A DNA stretch of 6,437 bases from M3007 sp037130425 (GTDB taxonomy: Bacteria; Bacteroidota; Bacteroidia; Chitinophagales; Saprospiraceae), in NCBI GenBank assembly GCA_037130425.1, contig JBAXTB010000333.1, positions 1-6,437 of the forward strand, read 5' to 3'. A model generated the notes under the pieces. That model worked only from the letters and a program-made list of their open reading frames with translations. It did not search any database and was not told where the DNA came from. Below, one piece after another: positions 1-4,361 of this stretch. The translations under genes were made by a program, and so were the position numbers. The first letter of the stretch is position 1. The number at the start of each line of letters is the position of its first letter.

Positions 1-120
1 TCATATAGCTCCCAATCTCAATCCATTTCTAAAATACCCAGCCCAACGCTTGTCACGCCGGAGTTTACGGAGGCAACTACACAAACCAAGATTTTTCGGA
101 TATTTGACACCATCCCCCAC

Positions 121-150
121 TTGCATCCACCCCAAATTTCCGTATTTTTG
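121..150 (+). promoter_or_regulatory. Candidate Bacteroidota sigma-ABfA-type promoter (TTG, 19 bp, TATTTTTG)
   Basis: TATTTTTG at 143-150 fits the Bacteroidota -7 consensus TAnnTTTG. A TTG at 121-123 sits 19 bp upstream, within the known spacing for the -33 element of this phylum. Transcription would start near 156-158, giving a 5' leader of about 180 nt before the ATG at 336. The match is to a short consensus in AT-rich DNA, so chance is possible. Confidence 0.5.
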
Positions 151-194
151 CACAATACTTATTCCAAGGCAAAACGCCCGCATTTTTGTTTTTT

Positions 195-202
195 TAACTT
201 TG
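195..202 (+). promoter_or_regulatory. Second candidate -7 element (TAACTTTG)
   Basis: TAACTTTG is a full match to TAnnTTTG, preceded by a run of seven T. I see no TTG at the expected distance upstream: the nearest, ending at 188, is only 6 bp away. It could be the main promoter with a poor -33 box, or a chance match. Transcription from it would start near 208-210, leaving a leader of about 125 nt. Confidence 0.4.
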
Positions 203-335
203 TATGAAGGCGCAAAAAACAAATTCATTACAACTACACACCCTTACTTTTTGATTTCATATTCAGAAGCGTTTACCCAACCCTTCCTTTAATCTACTGA
301 TCCAGCATATTTTATGTTCACCAAAATATCTAACG

Positions 336-392
336 ATGATGCGTATCTTTCTTTTACTCGCATGGATTATTCCGGCCGTGCCTTTAACCGCT
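336..392 (+). other. Sec signal peptide of the large secreted protein
   Basis: Residues 1-19 have one early basic residue (R3), a hydrophobic core (IFLLLAWIIPAV) and a likely signal peptidase I site at LTA|Q between residues 19 and 20. There is no lipobox cysteine, so this is not a lipoprotein. It fits the T9SS requirement for Sec passage first. Confidence 0.88.
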
Positions 393-3300
393 CAGGTTTT
401 TGAAACCATTACCCCACCACAAAGCCTTATGTACGGAATGATTCCGACCACCGACGGTAATTATGTCACCGTTGGCGCACAAGGCGCTGATTTGGAACAA
501 ATGAAAGTTTGGCTTGCGAAATACAACAGCGTAGGCCAACTAATTTGGGAAAAAACCTACGCGCCCGCAGGCGACAACGCGCGCGGGTTTTCCGTAACCC
601 AAGGCTCCGATGGGGGATTTATCATAACCGGCTCTTATGGCAGCTTTCCATTTTCTGATGGCGGCTTTGTGATGAAAGCGGCCCCGAACGGCAGTCCCGT
701 ATGGGCAAAAACATTTGGCGGAAAAATATATTCCGCAGCACAAACCCCTGACGGACAATGGCTTATAGGGGGCATTGACGGCAGCAACAAACAGGCTACC
801 GTATACCGACTCAATGCAAGCGGCAATATCCTTTGGCAACACAATTACCCCGCCTTTAATTTTAACGGCCATCTGATGCGCATTTTGCCGCAACCCGATG
901 GCAGTTTTTTTGCCGCCGGACGCGGCGAAGTGACCGGCGCAGGATTTATGGGCGTTTTTATCCTGAATGCACAATCAAATGGCGACCAGGTTTGGATGAA
1001 ATCCTTTGATACCGAAAATTACAACCAGGAACTTTCTTCATTTGAATTAGGACCATTGGGCGCTGTTCAGGCATCCAACGGTGATGTGCTGATTGCTGAT
1101 GGAAGCAGCAGCGGCCAAGCGGTTTTGTTGCGCTATACGCCAACAGGTGAAAAAATTTGGGAAAAACACTTCGGCGCTTCCGAAGACAAAATGAGCATAT
1201 TCGCGCTCAGCCAGGACAATGCAGGCAACCTTTTCCTCGGCGGCAACCGGGCCGGGCCGCAATACGATCGGCATTTTCAATTGATTAAAACTACCTCCGG
1301 CGGAACCGAAATCTGGTCTCGGGCCTATTTAAACCCTGGAGAAAACGCCCTGACGGGTATAGCAACGCGCCCTGACGGCACTTGCATCATTGCCGGGCAG
1401 ATAAAAAATAACAACACCATATCAACTGGCTACTTAGCGGGCCTCGATCCTAACGGCTACCGCGACCGGGGCGCCATTTCCATTTCACTTAAACGGGACC
1501 TCAACCAGAATTGTGTGACAGACGCTGGCGAACCCGCCCTTGAAGGATGGCAAATTAGGGTAACAGGCGACAGCACGTATTATGTTTTAACCACAGATGC
1601 CGACGGGTATGCGCGACAGCCCGTGCCCGACGGCGCCTACAAGGTTCAAGTCATCACACCTTCCAGTGTGTGGTCGCCCTGTTTTCCGCCCCAGTCGGTT
1701 ACAATAGATGCGGGCAGCGGCGTTACGAATGTTGACCTATTGGTCACGACCATTATAAATTGCGCAATCCCGACGGTTTCCATTACAGCACCCGATTTGG
1801 TACGTTGTGAATCAAATATATATTATGTTGAATGTCAAAACACTGGAACAATTGAGGCAAATGATGTAAAAGTATCGGTAACGCTCGACCCTTGGCTGAG
1901 CTTTGAAGATGCGAGTTTGCCGCATAGTCTTTCCAACGGAAAATACGTTTTTGAACTTGGAAACTTGCCCGAACTTTCGGCAAAACGATTTTCCATCAAA
2001 ACTAAACTTTCCTGCAATGCTGAAATAGGTCAAACACATTGCGTGGAAGTGGAAGCATCGCCTTTACCTGCCTGCGCGCTCGCGCCTGCTGGTGCGAACT
2101 GGTCGGGCGCAAGCCTTAAAACAACGGCCGATTGTAGCAGCGGCACCGTCAAGTTTACGGTTTCAAATACAGGATCGGGCGACATGACGGATTCCGTTGA
2201 CTATGAAATCATTGCCGACGGCTGGAAAATGAAAACCGGCGCTATCCGATTAAACGCAGGCCAGCAATGGACGCTGGATTATCCCGCCAACGGCCGATCC
2301 GTTTGGTTCTCTGCCCAGCAACCCTATGGACATCCGGGACTTGACCGACCAGTAGCGGGCTTGGAAGGCTGCGGATTGACCGACAATGGATTGGCAAGCA
2401 CCGGCTTTCTCGACATGTTTGAGCACAACGGCCGCGACCCCAATAAATCGTATGCCTGCGTAGAAAACACGCGGATCAAAATGCCTGACCGTATCGCAAG
2501 CGTGCCGAAAGGCTATGGCTATTATCACCTTATTCCATTTGACGCCAAGCCGGAATATATCGTTAAGTTCCACAATACATTACCTAACGCAGCACAACAG
2601 GTTCGGGTAAGGGTTACGCTTTCGTCAATCCTGAATGCCGCTACATTTAAGGTTACGGCTGCCAGTCACGCATATTCGGTTCGAAATGTTGGCGCGGGCG
2701 TATTTGATATTTTGTTTTCCCAAATCAACCTGCCTGCTGAAAGCCAGGATTCCTTGGGATGTTGGGGCTACCTGCGATTTAAAGCGGACTTTGGGCCAGA
2801 TGCCTACGAAACCGGTGCGCGCATTGTGAACAACGCCCAGATTTATTTTGATGACGCAGCCTCAACAGATGCCCGTTTGGCGTATCATTTTACAGCACAA
2901 GAAAGTTTTTGGCTGACAGTCAAGCCTTCGCCTTATTCAGATCAACATGGTTTGACGGTTTTCCCCGGCAGCAGCGGTTTTGATTTTTGCGAAGACGTGG
3001 TTAAAAACCCGGATGGAACCATGTTCTTACTTATGACAACGTATTCTTATGCAACGGATTATGACCTTGTACTCGTAAAAACCGATGCGAATGGACGGGC
3101 TTTATGGCAAAAAGTGTACGACTTTGATGGCGGGGAAGTATTTAATTATGCGGTTTCAGATGGCGAAGGAGGTATTGTCGCCACCGGTTATCAGGACGAT
3201 CCTGCCATTCCGGGCAACTACACAAACGACAGTTACTTACCGATTGTACGCATTGATGCGAATGGAAAAGTGCTTTGGTTTCGACGCGAAAAACCTGGTA

Positions 3301-4361
3301 CCGGCGACTCAGGGAAAGGCGGCAACGCCCTTGGTATGATCCGAAGCAGCGACGGCAATTTTGTAATTACCGGTAGCCTGACAAACGGTTCGGTGAGCAG
3401 CATGGACAACTTTTTATTAAAAGTAGATCCGAGCGGACAAACAATCTGGTTTCAAAATTACCTGATTGCCGGGGTGGCTTTTACACCCAATGGCGTGATA
3501 CAAACGGCTGACGGCGGTTATCTGATGGCTGGCGACAACCAATCCGACTGGCCCTTGAGCACGCGTTGGCAAAAAGTTGACCCTGAAGGCAATACGGAGT
3601 GGGTGGTAGATAATCCATACACTGATAATACGCCAAACGGTTTGGGTGCATTTGCAATGACGCCCGATCATGGATTTTTAAGCCTTAATTATGATTCCTT
3701 TTACGATGCTGACAGCAACTATGTTTACTGGCCGGTACTTTCCAGATATGATTCCATGGGCGCTTTACTTTGGCGCAAAACATTGCAAATCGGCGTATTA
3801 GTCTACCCCGGCGGCTTAGCAATTACACCCGATGGCGGATGTGTATTTACCGGAGAACTTTATGCGGACACATCCTCCGTTTATTCCAATATGCTGCTTG
3901 CGGCGGCCGATCCAGACGGCAATTTGCTTTGGTGGAAACAATATGATGTCAACACAACCAATGCTGGTCAATACGTCCATTTGTTGGATAATGGAACCAT
4001 ATTGGCAACCTCCCAAACGCAAACGAACAATTATTTGTACAACCTGGGCGGCGTGCTTTTAATGGCGAATGCCGACGGCACACTTGGAACCCAAATCGCA
4101 ACAACGCCACGAAAACCGGAACTTATAATTTGGCCCAACCCGGCCCGTTCGTTCATTAATGTTGCGCTTCCCGGCAAAACAGTTAGCGGCCCGATTAAAT
4201 GGCAACTATTTGATATTCAAGGAAAATTAGTCCGCGAAGGACAGGCTGCCCAGACTCCGTTTGTGGTTGAAACACCCGCGCAATCATCTGGAATTTACCA
4301 ATTATCGGTGCGGTGGAATGGAGGCTGGGCAACCAAATCTGTTATACTAAGGGGCAATTAA
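336..4361 (+). CDS. Large T9SS-secreted surface protein with two propeller-like blocks flanking beta-sandwich modules
   Basis: A 1341-residue secreted protein, probably exported and surface-anchored by T9SS; no enzyme motif is seen. Order: signal peptide 1-19; first repeat block about 35-365, with tryptophans at 71, 123, 167, 220, 275 and 327; SdrD_B-like module about 380-475 with a D388-x-N-x-N-x-x-x-D396 loop; DUF11/CARDB-like segments about 477-575 and 600-668; a module opening at D701-P-N and closing near IYFDD (about 836-840), resembling the Bacteroidota DUF7619 family; second repeat block about 881-1255, with tryptophans at 924, 981, 1038, 1089, 1146 and 1199; sorting domain 1263-1341. 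The ATG at 336 is chosen because it opens directly onto the signal peptide; the adjacent ATG at 339 is equally possible. No Shine-Dalgarno is present. The frame is intact. It converges on the minus-strand gene with overlapping stops. Family-level naming is by motif recognition only; the ligand is unknown. Confidence 0.95.
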   Translation: MMRIFLLLAWIIPAVPLTAQVFETITPPQSLMYGMIPTTDGNYVTVGAQGADLEQMKVWLAKYNSVGQLIWEKTYAPAGDNARGFSVTQGSDGGFIITGSYGSFPFSDGGFVMKAAPNGSPVWAKTFGGKIYSAAQTPDGQWLIGGIDGSNKQATVYRLNASGNILWQHNYPAFNFNGHLMRILPQPDGSFFAAGRGEVTGAGFMGVFILNAQSNGDQVWMKSFDTENYNQELSSFELGPLGAVQASNGDVLIADGSSSGQAVLLRYTPTGEKIWEKHFGASEDKMSIFALSQDNAGNLFLGGNRAGPQYDRHFQLIKTTSGGTEIWSRAYLNPGENALTGIATRPDGTCIIAGQIKNNNTISTGYLAGLDPNGYRDRGAISISLKRDLNQNCVTDAGEPALEGWQIRVTGDSTYYVLTTDADGYARQPVPDGAYKVQVITPSSVWSPCFPPQSVTIDAGSGVTNVDLLVTTIINCAIPTVSITAPDLVRCESNIYYVECQNTGTIEANDVKVSVTLDPWLSFEDASLPHSLSNGKYVFELGNLPELSAKRFSIKTKLSCNAEIGQTHCVEVEASPLPACALAPAGANWSGASLKTTADCSSGTVKFTVSNTGSGDMTDSVDYEIIADGWKMKTGAIRLNAGQQWTLDYPANGRSVWFSAQQPYGHPGLDRPVAGLEGCGLTDNGLASTGFLDMFEHNGRDPNKSYACVENTRIKMPDRIASVPKGYGYYHLIPFDAKPEYIVKFHNTLPNAAQQVRVRVTLSSILNAATFKVTAASHAYSVRNVGAGVFDILFSQINLPAESQDSLGCWGYLRFKADFGPDAYETGARIVNNAQIYFDDAASTDARLAYHFTAQESFWLTVKPSPYSDQHGLTVFPGSSGFDFCEDVVKNPDGTMFLLMTTYSYATDYDLVLVKTDANGRALWQKVYDFDGGEVFNYAVSDGEGGIVATGYQDDPAIPGNYTNDSYLPIVRIDANGKVLWFRREKPGTGDSGKGGNALGMIRSSDGNFVITGSLTNGSVSSMDNFLLKVDPSGQTIWFQNYLIAGVAFTPNGVIQTADGGYLMAGDNQSDWPLSTRWQKVDPEGNTEWVVDNPYTDNTPNGLGAFAMTPDHGFLSLNYDSFYDADSNYVYWPVLSRYDSMGALLWRKTLQIGVLVYPGGLAITPDGGCVFTGELYADTSSVYSNMLLAAADPDGNLLWWKQYDVNTTNAGQYVHLLDNGTILATSQTQTNNYLYNLGGVLLMANADGTLGTQIATTPRKPELIIWPNPARSFINVALPGKTVSGPIKWQLFDIQGKLVREGQAAQTPFVVETPAQSSGIYQLSVRWNGGWATKSVILRGN
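438..1430 (+). repeat. First propeller-like repeat block (protein level, residues about 35-365)
   Basis: Two short motifs alternate. One is a 'DG-x-hydrophobic-x-x-x-G' turn and strand, with DG or its variants near residues 40, 92, 139, 188, 248, 296 and 347 (seven copies; 248 is NG and 296 is AG). The other is 'G-x-x-(I/L/V)-W-x-(K/R)', with tryptophans at 71, 123, 167, 220, 275 and 327. Spacing between tryptophans is 44-55 residues, about one propeller blade. This is the pattern seen in PQQ-like or outer-membrane propeller repeats of many Bacteroidota surface proteins. Seven turn motifs suggest a seven-bladed propeller whose last blade is shared between the ends, but this is inference. The copies are diverged, so there is no DNA-level repeat. 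Confidence 0.7.
1473..1760 (+). other. SdrD_B-like / prealbumin-like module with calcium-loop-like motif
   Basis: Residues about 380-475 begin with a strand (AISISLKRD), then D388-x-N390-x-N392-x-x-x-D396-x-x-E399. Spaced acidic and Asn residues like these occur in calcium-binding loops of SdrD_B and related domains. Next come 'GW-x-I-x-V' and a 'TTDADGYA....V-P-DGAYKV' segment, the usual core of carboxypeptidase-regulatory-like sandwich folds ('G...T-x-x-x-G-Y'). The likely role is a rigid, calcium-stabilised spacer. The calcium assignment is inferred from the motif. Confidence 0.6.
1764..2060 (+). other. DUF11/CARDB-like beta-sandwich segment
   Basis: Residues about 477-575 contain the 'Y-x-V-x-C-x-NTGT-x-x-A-x-DV-x-V-x-V-x-L' pattern common to DUF11/CARDB adhesion-type sandwich domains, in which an NTG turn precedes paired strands. 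A second, shorter NTGSG-containing segment follows at about residues 600-668 and may be another copy. Paired cysteines (RCES...VECQN) suggest a local disulfide. Boundaries are approximate. Confidence 0.5.
2436..2870 (+). other. DUF7619-like module ('DPN' start, 'IYFD' end)
   Basis: Residues about 701-845 start at DPNKS and run through 'EYIVKFHNTLPNAAQQVRV', a 'LP-x-x-S-x-x-S' segment (about 782-791) and 'GYLRFK', closing with 'NNAQIYFDDA'. The family pattern I know in Bacteroidota is DPNDK, then Y-x-I-x-FQNTG, then LP-(D/x)-S, then G-x-x-x-F, then N-x-A-x-IYFD. The match is in order but diverged: DPNDK is DPNKS here, and NTG is NTL. It normally sits just before the sorting domain; here a whole second propeller-like block follows it. 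Confidence 0.55.
2976..4100 (+). repeat. Second propeller-like repeat block (protein level, residues about 881-1255)
   Basis: The same two motifs return after the sandwich modules. Tryptophans in 'G-x-x-x-x-W' fall at 924, 981, 1038, 1089, 1146 and 1199, spaced 51-57 residues. Seven turn motifs accompany them: PDGTMFL, EGGIVATG, SDGNFVITG, ADGGYLMAG, PDHGFLSL, PDGGCVFTG and DNGTILA. The count matches the first block (six Trp motifs, seven turns), so the two are probably equivalent folds and possibly the product of an old internal duplication. Sequence divergence is high. Confidence 0.7.
4122..4358 (+). other. T9SS type A C-terminal sorting domain
   Basis: Residues 1263-1341 show the hallmark order: a WPNP start (1266-1269), 'F-I-N-V-x-L', 'W-x-L-F-D-I-Q-G-K-L-V', 'SGIYQLSV', and a final strand 'KSVIL' close to the stop. 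In T9SS cargo this domain directs passage through the outer membrane and is usually cleaved by PorU with attachment to the surface lipopolysaccharide. Which fate applies here cannot be read from the sequence. Confidence 0.93.
4358..4361. other. Shared stop codons of the two convergent genes (TTAA)
   Basis: The plus-strand gene stops with TAA at 4359-4361 and the minus-strand gene stops with TAA read from 4360 to 4358. The palindromic TTAA therefore serves both, and there is no intergenic space. Any terminator for either transcript must lie inside the other coding region. Confidence 0.95.

Larger units (their letters stand above)
1..335. other. Non-coding leader upstream of the first secreted-protein gene
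   Basis: This stretch holds no convincing gene. Open frames exist on both strands (minus 1-228, plus 50-292), but the plus one needs a TTG start and neither gives a protein with a recognisable motif. The sequence is rich in A/T runs and contains two forward-facing Bacteroidota -7 elements. A search for the reverse complement (CAAAnnTA) found no matching minus-strand element. A short direct repeat, CGGAG-TTTA-CGGAG, lies at 59-72 and is too short to interpret. No tRNA, riboswitch or terminator hairpin is evident by eye. Any upstream gene lies outside the window. Confidence 0.7.

Noticed and set aside
1..228. Open frame of 75 codons on the minus strand
   Set aside because: It has no recognisable domain, no promoter-like element on that strand, and covers the region holding the forward promoter elements. 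It reads like non-coding DNA with a chance open frame.
50..292. Open frame of 80 codons on the plus strand
   Set aside because: It needs a TTG start, has no motif, and its frame runs through both candidate -7 elements and T-rich tracts.
540..974. 144-codon minus-strand frame opposite the large secreted protein
   Set aside because: It lies wholly antisense to a well-supported coding region with clear repeats. Its product shows no domain and is rich in cysteine and glycine as expected of a shadow frame.
336..4361. PQQ-dependent dehydrogenase for the propeller-like blocks
   Set aside because: The repeats recall PQQ-type W-motifs, but the PQQ-binding disulfide ring and catalytic residues are not apparent, and the modular surface architecture does not fit an alcohol or glucose dehydrogenase.
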